A stretch of 64,000 nucleotides of DNA, from NCBI RefSeq assembly GCF_013523055.1, contig NZ_JAAMQM010000008.1, forward strand, positions 1 through 64,000, written 5' to 3'. The translations under genes and the position numbers were made by a program. This stretch comes from Pseudomonas capeferrum (GTDB lineage: Bacteria; Pseudomonadota; Gammaproteobacteria; Pseudomonadales; Pseudomonadaceae). Below, one piece after another: positions 18,183-28,144 of this stretch (positions within the stretch are counted from its first letter, which is position 1; each line of letters starts with the position of its first letter). A model generated the notes under the pieces. That model saw only the letters and a list, made by a program, of their open reading frames with translations. It ran no database searches and had not been told where the DNA came from.

Positions 18183-21036
18183 TCCCTGTCAGCAACTGCT
18201 CCAGCCCTTCGTTGATCGCCTGTTCCAGCTTGCCTTTGTAGCGCAGGTACAGGAGGGTCGAGCCTTGGTCGTCCTCCAGCAACCCTGACAGGTCAAGATC
18301 CGTGATGTAGCAGCGATAGTTCACGGCGTCGCGGCGCTGGCCAAGAATCTGTCGAGCAACCGCCCGGTACAATTGATCGCCATGGTCTAGCTGCGAGAAT
18401 TCCTGCTGGTCGCAGTACAGGCTGACATGCACCTCGTCCTGGGCACCTGCCTGGAGGATCGCCTGCACCGCGTAATAACCATGATCGCTGGCATCCATCG
18501 GTGCCGGGCGCGACTCCAGGCCGCGAGCCTTGCCGGGTCCGGCTGGCAGCAATTGGTAGTAGAGGACGTCCAGCACATCCACTTGCAGGCTGTTCAATGG
18601 CAACTGTGCATTGCGTCGAACCAGGATCGACTGCAGGAAGCGCTGCATCGGCAGCAGCAGGCCGAGTTCGTCATGCAAGGGCAGTCGTTGCTGCCAGAGG
18701 GCATTGTGCTCATCCAGCACATACAGGTCTGCCCAATCCCCCAGCAATCGATAGAACACCTGGATGCACTGCGGCTGCCCCTGCTCCAGGACAAGCCGCA
18801 GCTCGTGCTCCTGCAGGGCCTGGCTATCGATGTGCAACGGGCTGTACTCGCTACGCTCCTCGCCCAGGTAGCGCACCATGTCGTCGACATCTCCCAGGCT
18901 GACCAGGCTTACGTCCCCCGCGCGCAACTCCAGGACATGGATATGTTGCGCCACCTGCAACAGGTACCGGTGGTTCAAGCCTTGGTTCAGCAAGCGCTGG
19001 AGCGTCCCGAAGAGGCTGTCCACTCGCTGGCTGATCGCCTGGGCGCGATTATGGCTGAAGCAGTGCACGCGCAGACGCGGCCGGTGGCCGCGCTGGCCGA
19101 GGCCGTTGAGAAAGTCACGCAGGCAACGCATCAATGCGTGCTCGCCGTCGTAGCGTTGTACCAGAACCTCGTTCCAACTGTTGAGGGTGACCAGGTCCAG
19201 TGTCAGCACCAGGTTCTCGCGCAGGCCTGAATAGCTCAACGAGTCGGTGCGCTCGGTCGTCATCAGGATGTTCAGGTCGCGGTGGTGGTGCAACGGATCG
19301 ATACCGACATTGACCAGTACCAGTATCTCGTCGGCGACACTGGATTGCAGCAGGCGGATCTCGCTTACCGTTGCCAGTGGCAACGGGACTGCTTGCTGCA
19401 GGCTGCCCAGCAGATTGAATAGCTCGGCCTCGGTCAGGTCGCTGCTGCCCGGATGCACGGCAAGCCGCGTGCTGGCATCGATTACACCGTTGCGGTGGGC
19501 CCAGACCAGCAGTTCGAGCAATTCCCGACAGCGCTTGATCGGGTTGAACAGGTCCAGCTCGTGCCCCCCGAGGTTGCCGTTGTACAGGCCCCAGTGAAAG
19601 GAGCCTGGCTCCTTGCGGTTGGGCGAGTGGACCAAGGTCAGGTTGTCTTCGGCCATGTCCGGAGCGATGCCCGGATTGATCACTTCGATCTTGCCGGCGC
19701 GTCGCTCGAAGGCTGCATAGAGGCGCCGACCCAGCACGTTGAGATCACGCTGGTCGGCGCGACTGCTCGCATCATGATGCCGCGCGAACTGGCAGAGAAA
19801 GCGATAGCTGTAGTTCAGCTCGGCCACCAGGTCGCGACGCTCGTTTGCTACCTGGCGGACTTTCCATTGGCTTCGGCTGTCGAGCAGGGCGATCCGGCGC
19901 TCATCCCAGCCCCATTCGTCCGCCAGGCGCGCGAGCAATCGACGCTGCCAGTCGCCACTGCGTTGTCTGCCGGTGTCACCGAGCTTCTTGTTCACCTTCA
20001 GGTACAGGCAACGACGTACCAGTTCCAGCCGCCCCGTCTCGCCCCGACGCTGCAGGTACTGCTCGATACGTCGGTAGATCATCATGTACGGGTCCAGCTC
20101 GTCCAGGTCGAGCTGGCCGGCGAAGACCGCCTGCTTGAAGTCCAGGCTCAGGCAGCGCACCTGCGGGTGTTCACTGGCGTAGGCTTCGGTCAGCAGCAGC
20201 TTGAGTAGCGACTTGTAAGGCGAGTCGATGGCCTTGAACAACTGCCAGAGCCCGGCACCGACGTATTCGCCTGGCGGGATCTGCGCCAAGTGACCGAGAT
20301 CCAGGCAATCATCGGCGCGGATGAACCGCTTGGTCATCAGCGTCTGGGTGTATGGGGCGTAATCGTGTTCCTGGTAGACCGGTACCAGCCACCACAGCGG
20401 CGTGCGTCCGGCCAGCCAGATCGCCGTGCGATAGAATTCGTCCAGCAGCAAATAGTGTTGAGCCGTGCCGCAATCATCGGAGCTGAGCTGGCCATCACGC
20501 TCACCCCTGACGAAACCCTCGGGCTCGATCAGGAACAGATGCGCCTCGGCGCCCTGGGTGGCCGCCCAGGTTTCGAGCAACTGGCACTTTCTGCGCAGCT
20601 CGATCAGCGCCTCTTCGCCAAGGTCGGACGCATGACAGACCCACATGTCCATGTCGCTTTCCTCGGCCTGGGCCAGCGTGCCGAGGCTGCCCATCAGGAA
20701 CAGCCCGTGGATCGGCTGAGGGCGGTTGCCGTGCCGGGGCTTGTAAGAGAACGAACGGGCCAGGCGCTGGGCTTCGGTCAAGGCCCTGGCATCGGGCTCG
20801 AAGCCGGAAACGCCAGCTGGCGTCATCCCGGAGACATATCCTGGGAGCAGCGGATGATTGACATGGAAAAACAGCGGCAGCAGCGTCAGCACCAGTTGCT
20901 GTCGGCTGGACAGCCCTTCCATGGCCCGCGAAAGACGCCCTTGGTTGAGGTGCAGAAAACGCGCCCGCAGTTTCACCAGCACCTGGCGATCGATGCCTTG
21001 CTGAAGATCAGGGCGAATTTCGTGAAGGTGGGTCAT
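18127..21036 (-). CDS. cyaA: Class I adenylate cyclase CyaA
   Basis: 969 residues from MTHLHEIRPDL; further upstream in-frame starts lack family similarity. The N-terminal catalytic region carries the class I nucleotidyltransferase motif GSLGTLAQAEESDMDMW near residues 115-130 and the conserved SPYKSLLKLLLTEAY. The C-terminal half is the regulatory part. It makes cAMP for Vfr/Crp-type regulators. It converges on rnk, and the coding ends overlap. Confidence 0.95.
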   Translation of the reverse strand: MTHLHEIRPDLQQGIDRQVLVKLRARFLHLNQGRLSRAMEGLSSRQQLVLTLLPLFFHVNHPLLPGYVSGMTPAGVSGFEPDARALTEAQRLARSFSYKPRHGNRPQPIHGLFLMGSLGTLAQAEESDMDMWVCHASDLGEEALIELRRKCQLLETWAATQGAEAHLFLIEPEGFVRGERDGQLSSDDCGTAQHYLLLDEFYRTAIWLAGRTPLWWLVPVYQEHDYAPYTQTLMTKRFIRADDCLDLGHLAQIPPGEYVGAGLWQLFKAIDSPYKSLLKLLLTEAYASEHPQVRCLSLDFKQAVFAGQLDLDELDPYMMIYRRIEQYLQRRGETGRLELVRRCLYLKVNKKLGDTGRQRSGDWQRRLLARLADEWGWDERRIALLDSRSQWKVRQVANERRDLVAELNYSYRFLCQFARHHDASSRADQRDLNVLGRRLYAAFERRAGKIEVINPGIAPDMAEDNLTLVHSPNRKEPGSFHWGLYNGNLGGHELDLFNPIKRCRELLELLVWAHRNGVIDASTRLAVHPGSSDLTEAELFNLLGSLQQAVPLPLATVSEIRLLQSSVADEILVLVNVGIDPLHHHRDLNILMTTERTDSLSYSGLRENLVLTLDLVTLNSWNEVLVQRYDGEHALMRCLRDFLNGLGQRGHRPRLRVHCFSHNRAQAISQRVDSLFGTLQRLLNQGLNHRYLLQVAQHIHVLELRAGDVSLVSLGDVDDMVRYLGEERSEYSPLHIDSQALQEHELRLVLEQGQPQCIQVFYRLLGDWADLYVLDEHNALWQQRLPLHDELGLLLPMQRFLQSILVRRNAQLPLNSLQVDVLDVLYYQLLPAGPGKARGLESRPAPMDASDHGYYAVQAILQAGAQDEVHVSLYCDQQEFSQLDHGDQLYRAVARQILGQRRDAVNYRCYITDLDLSGLLEDDQGSTLLYLRYKGKLEQAINEGLEQLLTGTTGRNHLPLLADTRPPAA

Positions 21037-21152
21037 TACGCACTCAGGCCGACCAGGAAAAAACTGCGGCGAGTGTAGCCTGAGCGCGCGGGTGGGATAA
21101 GCGATTTTATGGTTTTCTGACGCCATTTTTCCAGCGCCGTTCGGGCATTCCC

Positions 21153-21398
21153 TCAGGCGGTTTCGGTGACATCGAGAATGGTCAGTAATTGCTGGGCGTG
21201 CTCTGCCGCGTCCAATCCCAGGCTGGTGAGATAGCCGCCATCGGGTTGCGTGGTCAATTGCTTGTCATGCAGGCGCTGCGCCGCTGCGATCAGGCTCGCA
21301 GAGGCATTGCTGTGGACCTTGATGCCCTCCTGGTGAGTGTCGAGATTGAAGAGGGCGAGGACTTCCAGTTCGGCGATCAGATCGGGGGTAAAAGACAT
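21153..21398 (-). CDS. TIGR02647 family small protein
   Basis: 81 residues starting MSFTPDLIAELEVLALFNLDTHQEGIKVH, the pattern of the TIGR02647 family of small gammaproteobacterial proteins, and ending with a helical segment (LGLDAAEHAQQLLTIL). AGGAGTCG precedes the ATG. No biochemical role is known. It lies downstream of another small conserved gene on the same strand. Confidence 0.8.
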   Translation of the reverse strand: MSFTPDLIAELEVLALFNLDTHQEGIKVHSNASASLIAAAQRLHDKQLTTQPDGGYLTSLGLDAAEHAQQLLTILDVTETA

Positions 21399-21471
21399 GG
21401 CGACTCCTGACTTCCAGACAAGGACAGAGGCATCGTGATCGATGCCTGAGCCAGGAGTGTAGTCAGAGTTT

Positions 21472-21771
21472 CTATTCGTCGCCTTGATCTGCCTCGGGTG
21501 GCAGCTCGGGCAGGGCACGTAGCGCGGCCTCGTACCATTCGCCGTTGAAAGGACGGTCTTCGGCGAGCATGGCATCGATTTCGATCGCCAGCACGTGGGC
21601 CATCAGATTGAGGATGTCTTCACGCTCATAGCCGACCAGGGTCAGTTTGTTCAGGGTCGCCCTGGCCGCTGGCGGCTCGTCGTTCTCGATCTGGTTTTCG
21701 ATGGCCTGGGTCAGGGTCGCCTCGGCGAAGGCTTCGTCGTCGTTGCTGTCGATATCGGTGGGCTCGCTCAT
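21472..21771 (-). CDS. Conserved acidic hypothetical protein
   Basis: 99 residues, acidic, predicted helical: N-terminus MSEPTDIDSNDDEAFAEA, core ATLNKLTLVGYEREDILNLMAHVLAIEIDAML, then RPFNGEWYEAALRALPELP. The ATG at 21771 follows GGAGAACCCC. The pattern resembles small Pseudomonas proteins of unknown function in the same cyaA-argH neighbourhood, but I cannot name a domain. It is probably co-transcribed with the TIGR02647 gene 73 bp downstream. Confidence 0.7.
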   Translation of the reverse strand: MSEPTDIDSNDDEAFAEATLTQAIENQIENDEPPAARATLNKLTLVGYEREDILNLMAHVLAIEIDAMLAEDRPFNGEWYEAALRALPELPPEADQGDE

Positions 21772-21917
21772 GGGGTTCTCCAGTCTTGGGCTCCACAGTG
21801 TGCCATGCATGCCGCTGCAATGCCTGGCCATCGACGCCGTGCATGACGCTGGCCAGGGGAGACCCAAACCGTCTATAACAGCCTGGCCATCCCCTCACGG
21901 CCTGGAGGCTGTATTTC

Positions 21918-22577
21918 ATGCTCAAGCTTCACGGATTCGCGGTCAGCAATTACTACAACATGGTCAAGTTGGCGCTTCTGGAAAAGGGCGTACCCTTCGA
22001 AGAGGTGCTGTTCTTCGCCGCCCAGACACCCGACGCGCTGAAGGTCAGCCCGCGGGGCAAGGTACCGGTGTTGGAGACCGAGCAGGGTTTTATCAGCGAA
22101 ACCAGCGTGATCCTCGACTACATAGAACAGACCCAGCCTGGCAAGGCGCTGCTGCCTGATGACGCATTCGAACAGGCCAAGGTGCGCGAACTGCTCAAGG
22201 AAATCGAGCTGTACATCGAGCTGCCAGCCCGCACCTGCTATGCCGAAGCATTCTTCGGCATGGCGGTAGAACCGCCGGTGAAGGAAAAAGCCCGCAGCGA
22301 TCTCCTTGCAGGGTTTGCCACGCTCAAGCGCAACGGTCGCTTCGCGCCCTTCGTGGCCGGTGAGCGGATGACCTTGGCCGACCTGATGTTCTGCTTCTCC
22401 ATCGATCTGGCGTATGCGGTGGGCAAGAAGGTGCTGAATATCGACCTGCTGGCCGATTTCCCGAAAGCCAAGGCGCTTCTGGACAGCCTGCGTGAAAACC
22501 CGAACGTGATTCGAATCCTTGCAGACAAGGAAGCTCAGTTGCCGATTTTCCTGGAAAAGATGCGAGCTGCTCGATGA
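21918..22577 (+). CDS. Glutathione S-transferase family protein
   Basis: 219 residues. The N-terminal thioredoxin-like domain has SNYYNMVKLALLEKGV, SPRGKVPVLET (cis-Pro) and SETSVILDYIE (glutathione gamma-Glu site). The C-terminal helical domain contains FVAGERMTLADLMFCFSIDLA, the usual N-capping Asp region. It probably conjugates or reduces a hydrophobic electrophile; the substrate cannot be told. It is monocistronic. Confidence 0.9.
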   Translation: MLKLHGFAVSNYYNMVKLALLEKGVPFEEVLFFAAQTPDALKVSPRGKVPVLETEQGFISETSVILDYIEQTQPGKALLPDDAFEQAKVRELLKEIELYIELPARTCYAEAFFGMAVEPPVKEKARSDLLAGFATLKRNGRFAPFVAGERMTLADLMFCFSIDLAYAVGKKVLNIDLLADFPKAKALLDSLRENPNVIRILADKEAQLPIFLEKMRAAR

Positions 22578-22683
22578 GCGAGCTGAAGTGGCGCGGATGA
22601 CCGCAAGGCAGGCCTTCACCTGAGTGACAGATGGGCCGCAAACCTGGTCGCTTGTCTTGCCAGCAAGCCTGGCGGATGGGGAG

Positions 22684-22711
22684 GCTGCCACCCAGGTGAC
22701 TGGGTGGCAGC
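22684..22711. terminator. Perfect hairpin between convergent GST gene and argH
   Basis: GCTGCCACCCAG-GTGA-CTGGGTGGCAGC, 12 bp with a 4-nt loop, lies just beyond the argH stop and downstream of the GST gene. No T-tract follows on either strand, so it may act as an RNA-protecting structure or a weak bidirectional terminator. Confidence 0.5.
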
Positions 22712-22723
22712 TGCAGACAGGGC

Positions 22724-24118
22724 CTAGCGGGAAGCCAGCAGTGCCTTGCCGCGTGTCACGGCTGCACGGACCTGCGCCGGTGCGGTGCCACCGATATGGT
22801 CACGGGCATTCACGGAGCCTTCCAGCGTCAGCACTTCGAACACGTCCTGCTCGATCTGGTCGCTGAACTGGCGCAGCTCGTCCAGGCTCATCTCGGCCAG
22901 GTCCTTGCCGCTGTCGATACCGTACTTCACCGCGTGGCCGACGATTTCATGGCAGTCACGGAAGGGCAGACCACGGCGTACCAGGTAATCGGCCAGGTCG
23001 GTGGCGGTGGAGAAACCACGCAGGGCCGCTTCGCGCATGACGGCATGACGCGGCTTGATCGCCGGGATCATGTCGGCGAAGGCGCGCAGTGAATCGCGCA
23101 GCGTATCGGCGGCGTCGAACAGCGGCTCCTTGTCTTCCTGATTGTCCTTGTTGTAGGCCAGCGGCTGGCCCTTCATCAGGGTCAGCAGCCCGGTCAGGGC
23201 GCCGAACACGCGGCCGCTCTTGCCGCGAACCAGTTCCGGTACGTCAGGGTTCTTCTTCTGAGGCATGATCGAACTGCCGGTGCAGAAGCGGTCAGGCAGG
23301 TCGACGAACTGGAATTGCGCGCTGGTCCACAACACCAGTTCTTCCGAGAACCGCGAGAGGTGCATCATCGCGATGCTGGCGGCGGCGCAGAATTCGATGG
23401 CGAAATCACGATCCGAGACGCCATCCAGCGAATTGCCGGCCACGGCTTCGAAGCCCAACAGCTGGCAGGTCAGCTCGCGGTCGATCGGGTAGGTGGTGCC
23501 GGCCAGTGCGGCACTGCCCAGTGGCATGCGGTTGGTACGCTTGCGGCAGTCGAGCAGGCGCTCATGATCACGGCTGAGCATCTCGAACCAGGCCAGCAGG
23601 TGATGACCGAAGGTAACGGGCTGGGCAGTCTGCAGGTGGGTGAAACCGGGCATGATGGTCTCGGCTTCGCGCTCGGCCTGCTCGAGCAGGCCTTGTTGCA
23701 GGCGGGTGATTTCGGCCAGGATCAGGTCGATCTCGTCGCGCAGCCAGAGGCGGATGTCGGTGGCTACCTGGTCATTACGGCTACGGCCGGTGTGCAGTTT
23801 TTTCCCGGTGATGCCGATGCGGTCGGTCAGGCGTGCCTCGATGTTCATGTGAACGTCTTCGAGGTCGACACGCCAATCGAAGGCACCTGCTTCGATTTCA
23901 CCCTGGATGGTCTTCAGGCCATCGATGATGGTATCGCGCTCGGCGTCGGTGAGGACGCCTACCTTCGCCAGCATGGTGGCGTGGGCGATCGAACCCATGA
24001 TGTCGTGGCGATACAGGCGCTGGTCGAAGGTGACCGAGGCGGTGAAGCGGGCGACGAAGGCGTCGACGGGCTCACTGAAGCGGCCGCCCCAGGACTGATT
24101 GGTCTTGTCGGTGCTCAT
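22724..24118 (-). CDS. argH: Argininosuccinate lyase ArgH
   Basis: 464 residues. The fumarase/aspartase superfamily signature [12 protein letters not shown] contains the catalytic Ser loop. Other conserved segments are [13 protein letters not shown], [22 protein letters not shown] ([20 protein letters not shown]) and YDID-type C-terminal helices. It releases arginine and fumarate from argininosuccinate, the last step of arginine synthesis. It is divergent from algR, as in other pseudomonads. Confidence 0.97.
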   Translation of the reverse strand: MSTDKTNQSWGGRFSEPVDAFVARFTASVTFDQRLYRHDIMGSIAHATMLAKVGVLTDAERDTIIDGLKTIQGEIEAGAFDWRVDLEDVHMNIEARLTDRIGITGKKLHTGRSRNDQVATDIRLWLRDEIDLILAEITRLQQGLLEQAEREAETIMPGFTHLQTAQPVTFGHHLLAWFEMLSRDHERLLDCRKRTNRMPLGSAALAGTTYPIDRELTCQLLGFEAVAGNSLDGVSDRDFAIEFCAAASIAMMHLSRFSEELVLWTSAQFQFVDLPDRFCTGSSIMPQKKNPDVPELVRGKSGRVFGALTGLLTLMKGQPLAYNKDNQEDKEPLFDAADTLRDSLRAFADMIPAIKPRHAVMREAALRGFSTATDLADYLVRRGLPFRDCHEIVGHAVKYGIDSGKDLAEMSLDELRQFSDQIEQDVFEVLTLEGSVNARDHIGGTAPAQVRAAVTRGKALLASR

Positions 24119-24431
24119 GGATTCACTCGTGGCAGGGGTGAACGATAAAAGTGGCGCCGATCATAGCAGTTTTTGATTCACCCGCCGAAGGAGCGCAATG
24201 CTCCGAGCCTGCAAGTACCATATGGGCGAGCCTTGAGCACAAGGTTATTCAACGATTGAACGGCAGCGCCCTGCGGACCGTCTACAGTTGGACAGAGGGT
24301 CGGCAACATTTACTGCCAGGCCCGTGAATCTTTAGCCATCGTGCGAGTCTGAGCGTGGATCGTCGTGACGGTCGTACCCTCACCTGTCCACGCTATCTCG
24401 TGCGAGACTCACGCAGGAATCCAGCGCAATT
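24119..24431. other. Intergenic region between divergent argH and algR
   Basis: 313 bp expected to hold both promoters. I do not see an ORF for the AlgZ/FimS sensor kinase that precedes algR in P. aeruginosa, nor a clear operator. No further feature could be supported. Confidence 0.6.
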
Positions 24432-25178
24432 ATGAATGTCCTGATCGTTGATGACGAACCCCAAGTCCGTGAACGCCTGGGCCGCCTGCTGGGCGAGCTG
24501 GAAGGCTATACCGTGCTGGAGCCCAGCGCCACCAACGGCGAGGAAGCCTTGGCGCTGATCGACAGCCTCAAACCCGACGTCGTCCTGCTGGATGTCGGCA
24601 TGCCTGGCCTCGACGGCCTGCAGGTCGCTGCTCGCCTGTGCGAGCGCGAAGCGCCTCCGGCCGTGGTGTTCTGCACCGGCGATGACGAGTCCACCGCGCA
24701 GTCCTTCAGGGACAGTGCCCTGAGCCATGTTACCAAGCCTGCCCAGCTGCAGGGTCTTCGCGATGCCCTGCGCAAGGCCGAGCGGCCCAACCGCACGCAG
24801 CTTTCGGCCCTGACCCGCCCTGCCAACGAAGGCGGTGGCGGGCCGCGCAGCCACATCAGTGCGCGAACACGCAAAGGCATCGAGCTGATTCCCTTGCACC
24901 AGGTCATCTATTTCATTGCCGACCACAAATACGTGACCTTGCGCCATGAAGGCGGCGAGGTCCTGCTCGATGAGCCGCTGAAGGCCCTGGAAGACGAATT
25001 CGGCGATCGTTTCGTGCGTATCCACCGCAATGCCCTGGTGGCCCGCGAGCGCATCGAACGCCTGCAGCGCACGCCCTTGGGCCATTTCCAGCTCTTTCTC
25101 AGAGGGCTCGATGGCGATGCCCTGACCGTCAGCCGACGCCATGTAGCCGGCGTACGCAAGATGATGCAGACGCTCTGA
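24432..25178 (+). CDS. algR: LytTR-family response regulator AlgR
   Basis: 248 residues. The receiver domain (1-120) keeps the acidic pair Asp7/Asp8, phospho-acceptor Asp54 (VLLDVGMPGLDG), Thr82 and Lys102. The LytTR DNA-binding domain (about 140-245) has HISARTRKGIELIPLHQVIYFIADHKYVTLRH, typical of AlgR. It controls alginate, type IV pili and other surface traits in pseudomonads. Compared with AlgR sequences I remember, the region GDDESTAQSFRDSALSHVTKP is unusual, with His99 where the switch Tyr is expected. It reads in the same direction as hemC, 114 bp upstream of it. Confidence 0.92.
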   Translation: MNVLIVDDEPQVRERLGRLLGELEGYTVLEPSATNGEEALALIDSLKPDVVLLDVGMPGLDGLQVAARLCEREAPPAVVFCTGDDESTAQSFRDSALSHVTKPAQLQGLRDALRKAERPNRTQLSALTRPANEGGGGPRSHISARTRKGIELIPLHQVIYFIADHKYVTLRHEGGEVLLDEPLKALEDEFGDRFVRIHRNALVARERIERLQRTPLGHFQLFLRGLDGDALTVSRRHVAGVRKMMQTL

Positions 25179-25292
25179 ATCATCGTATCCGAGGCAAAAG
25201 TCGGCCAGGGATGGCCCGCCGTGACCTGGATCTGCTAGCGATCCCGGCGGAGCTGTTATCATCGGCGGCATTTCTCTCGTTCGGGGCGCTCC

Positions 25293-26234
25293 ATGTCCAC
25301 TCGCGAAATCCGTATCGCCACACGTAAAAGTGCTCTGGCCCTGTGGCAGGCCGAATACGTCAAGGCACGTCTTGAACAGGCTCATCCGGGGCTCAGGGTC
25401 ACGCTCGTGCCCATGGTCAGCCGCGGCGACAAGCTGCTCGACTCACCTCTTTCGAAGATCGGCGGCAAGGGTCTGTTCGTCAAGGAGCTGGAAAACGCCC
25501 TGCTCGCGCACGAAGCCGATATCGCCGTGCATTCGATGAAGGATGTGCCCATGGACTTTCCCGAGGGCCTGGGTCTGTTCTGTATCTGCGAGCGCGAAGA
25601 CCCTCGTGACGCCTTCGTCTCCAATCGCTTCGAAAGTCTCGAGCAACTGCCTGCCGGCAGTATCGTCGGCACCTCCAGCCTGCGGCGTCAGGCGCAATTG
25701 CTGGCGCGTCGACCTGACCTGCAGATTCGCTTCCTGCGTGGCAACGTCAATACCCGCCTGGCCAAGCTCGATGCCGACGAATATGACGCCATCATCCTCG
25801 CCGCGGCCGGCTTGATCCGCCTTGGTTTCGAACAGCGCATCACCGCATCGATCAGTATCGATGACAGCTTGCCCGCGGGTGGCCAAGGCGCGGTAGGCAT
25901 CGAGTGCCGTACCGCCGATGCCGAGATTCACGCCTTGCTGGCACCGCTGCACCATATCGATACCGCCGACCGGGTGGCCGCCGAGCGCGCGCTCAACAAG
26001 CACCTCAATGGCGGCTGTCAGGTCCCGATCGCCTGTTATGCCGTGCTCGAGGGCGACCAGTTGTGGTTGCGCGGCCTGGTTGGGCAACCGAGCGGGGGTA
26101 CCCTGCTGGTGGCCGATGCACGTGCACCGCGACGCGCCGCCGAGGCCTTGGGTGTGCAGGTTGCCGAAGACCTGCTTGGTCAAGGTGCCGAAGACATCCT
26201 CAAGGCCATCTATGGCGAGGACGGTCACCCGTGA
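25293..26234 (+). CDS. hemC: Porphobilinogen deaminase HemC
   Basis: 313 residues. The dipyrromethane-binding Cys242 is in NGGCQVPIA and the catalytic Asp84 in HSMKDVPM; the anion-binding stretch [12 protein letters not shown] and [13 protein letters not shown] are intact. It assembles four porphobilinogens into hydroxymethylbilane. Its stop overlaps the GTG start of hemD (GTGA), giving translational coupling. Confidence 0.98.
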   Translation: MSTREIRIATRKSALALWQAEYVKARLEQAHPGLRVTLVPMVSRGDKLLDSPLSKIGGKGLFVKELENALLAHEADIAVHSMKDVPMDFPEGLGLFCICEREDPRDAFVSNRFESLEQLPAGSIVGTSSLRRQAQLLARRPDLQIRFLRGNVNTRLAKLDADEYDAIILAAAGLIRLGFEQRITASISIDDSLPAGGQGAVGIECRTADAEIHALLAPLHHIDTADRVAAERALNKHLNGGCQVPIACYAVLEGDQLWLRGLVGQPSGGTLLVADARAPRRAAEALGVQVAEDLLGQGAEDILKAIYGEDGHP

Positions 26235-26998
26235 ATGGCTGGCGCCTGCTGCTGACCCGGCCCGTCGAGGACTGTGCGGCGCTGGCGCAAACCCTCGCAG
26301 TCGCAGGGATCGAAAGCAGCAGCCTGCCGCTGCTGGACATCGAGCCCTTGCCGCTGGATGAAACGCGTTCCGTCGTCCTGCGCGGCCTCGACCGTTATCA
26401 GGCCATCATCGTGGTCAGCAAGCCAGCCGCCCGGCTGTTGCTGGAGCGTAGCGCACAGGTCGGCCTGCGACTGCCTCGTACAGGGTGGTTCACGGTAGGC
26501 TCCGCTTCAGCGCAGATACTCCAGGATCAGGCCCTCGAGGTAGAGTGCCCCGACCAGGGGGACGACAGCGAAGCCTTGCTGACCCTGGCAGCCCTGCACC
26601 AGGCTATCGACCGCGATGCGGCGCGCGTCCTGATCGTGCGAGGCGAGGGAGGTCGCGAACTGCTGGCCGAGCGTCTCGCGGAGCAAGGTGCTAACGTCGA
26701 TTATCTGGAACTGTATCGCCGCCGGATGCCTAGCTATCCGACGGGTACGCTGGTGCGTCGAGTCGATGGGGAACGCCTCAACGGCCTGGTGGTCAGCAGT
26801 GGGCAGGGTCTTGAGCACTTGCAACAACTGGCGGGCGCCGATTGGCCGCGTCTGGCGCGACTCACGTTGTTCGTGCCCAGTCCCCGGGTCGCGGCGCAAG
26901 CGCGTGCGGCGGGTGTTCAGCAAATCGTGGATTGCCGAGGCGCCAGTGCCTCGGCCTTGATGGCAGCCGCGCAGCGAACCGCTGCACCTGCCTCTTAA
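26231..26998 (+). CDS. hemD: Uroporphyrinogen-III synthase HemD
   Basis: 255 residues from the GTG that overlaps the hemC stop; the longer in-frame ORF would run through hemC and is rejected. The divergent HemD fold is recognisable by [15 protein letters not shown] at the N-terminus, [30 protein letters not shown] and [12 protein letters not shown]. It closes and inverts ring D to make uroporphyrinogen III. Confidence 0.95.
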   Translation: MNGWRLLLTRPVEDCAALAQTLAVAGIESSSLPLLDIEPLPLDETRSVVLRGLDRYQAIIVVSKPAARLLLERSAQVGLRLPRTGWFTVGSASAQILQDQALEVECPDQGDDSEALLTLAALHQAIDRDAARVLIVRGEGGRELLAERLAEQGANVDYLELYRRRMPSYPTGTLVRRVDGERLNGLVVSSGQGLEHLQQLAGADWPRLARLTLFVPSPRVAAQARAAGVQQIVDCRGASASALMAAAQRTAAPAS

Positions 26999-27043
26999 GG
27001 CGCTAAGCTGTTGGCGACGCGCCCCAATGCAAAGGATGGATAC

Positions 27044-28144
27044 GTGAGCGAAACTGTCTTGTCCAACAATGATCAGCCTTCGGCGACAGAGACGCCGGAA
27101 CCTATTACCCCCCCTCCAGCAAGACGGTCCGGCAACGGTCTGGCAATCCTGGCGTTGCTGCTGGGCGCCGCTGGCGTCGCGGCCGGTGGCTGGGGCGTGT
27201 GGCAAGTGCGCCAGCTGCAAGGCGCCGAGCAAGGGCAGGGGCAGCACCTGCAGACCCTGAGCGAGCGTACCGAGGCCTTGCAACAGCGCGATCAACAGAT
27301 CAGCGCGCAGTTGGCCACGCTACCCGCGGCCAGTGAACTGGAAGATCGTCGACGCCTGGTCACGCAGTTGCAGGGCGATCAGCAGCGGCTCAGCCAGCGC
27401 CTGGAAACGGTCCTGGGCGCAAGCCGCAAGGATTGGCGTCTGGCAGAAGCGGAGCACTTGCTGCGCTTGGCCACGCTGCGACTGTCCGCGCTGCAGGATA
27501 TCGCCAGCGCCAAGGCACTGGTCGAAGGCGCCGACGAGATCTTGCGCGAGCAGAGCGATCCCGCTGCCTTCGCCGCGCGCGAGCAGCTCACACGCAGCCT
27601 GGCGACGCTCAACAGCACCCAGCAGCCTGACCGTACAGGACTGTTCCTCAAGCTGGCCGCCCAGCGGGAACTGGTACAGCAGCTCAGTGCCCGATCGCCT
27701 GAATTCGAGAGCGACGCCGATGCTCTTGGCGCGCTGACTTCCGAAGGTGACGTAGCCAGTCGCCTGTCGCAATGGTGGGCCGAAATCAGCAAGTACTTCC
27801 AGATCGAGTTCGGTGCTGACGACAATGTCCGCCCATTGCTCGCCGGGCAGTCGCTGAACCAGTTGCGCCTGGCATTGAGCCTGACCATCGAGCAGGCTCA
27901 ATGGGCTGCCCTCAATGGTGATGCCAAGGTCTACACCCAGGCGCTCGATGATGCCCGAAGCGTGTTGCTGGCCAATTTCAACGCGGACAACCCGCAGAGC
28001 AAGGCGATGCTCGACAGCCTCAACGCCCTTGCCGAACAGCCGGTGTCGGTCATCGTACCGGACCTGGGAGAAAGTCTCACGGCAGTGCAGGCCTACATTG
28101 AACGCCGTCATCTGCCGGCCGATGCCGAGGGAACCACGCCATGA
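27044..28144 (+). CDS. hemX: HemX-like membrane protein (uroporphyrinogen-III C-methyltransferase family by annotation)
   Basis: 366 residues from a GTG (27044) with AAGGA eight bases upstream. A Pro-rich N-tail is followed by one transmembrane helix (GLAILALLLGAAGVAAGGWGVW) and a long periplasmic coiled coil. The C-terminal HemX domain includes LRLATLRLSALQDIASAKALV. Although often labelled a methyltransferase, it lacks SAM-binding motifs; it probably acts in heme-pathway assembly. The stop overlaps hemY by four bases. Confidence 0.9.
   Translation: MSETVLSNNDQPSATETPEPITPPPARRSGNGLAILALLLGAAGVAAGGWGVWQVRQLQGAEQGQGQHLQTLSERTEALQQRDQQISAQLATLPAASELEDRRRLVTQLQGDQQRLSQRLETVLGASRKDWRLAEAEHLLRLATLRLSALQDIASAKALVEGADEILREQSDPAAFAAREQLTRSLATLNSTQQPDRTGLFLKLAAQRELVQQLSARSPEFESDADALGALTSEGDVASRLSQWWAEISKYFQIEFGADDNVRPLLAGQSLNQLRLALSLTIEQAQWAALNGDAKVYTQALDDARSVLLANFNADNPQSKAMLDSLNALAEQPVSVIVPDLGESLTAVQAYIERRHLPADAEGTTP

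Noticed and set aside
27011..28144. HemX as a true uroporphyrinogen-III methyltransferase
   Set aside because: The protein is a one-helix membrane protein with coiled coil and lacks the SAM-binding motifs of CobA/CysG.
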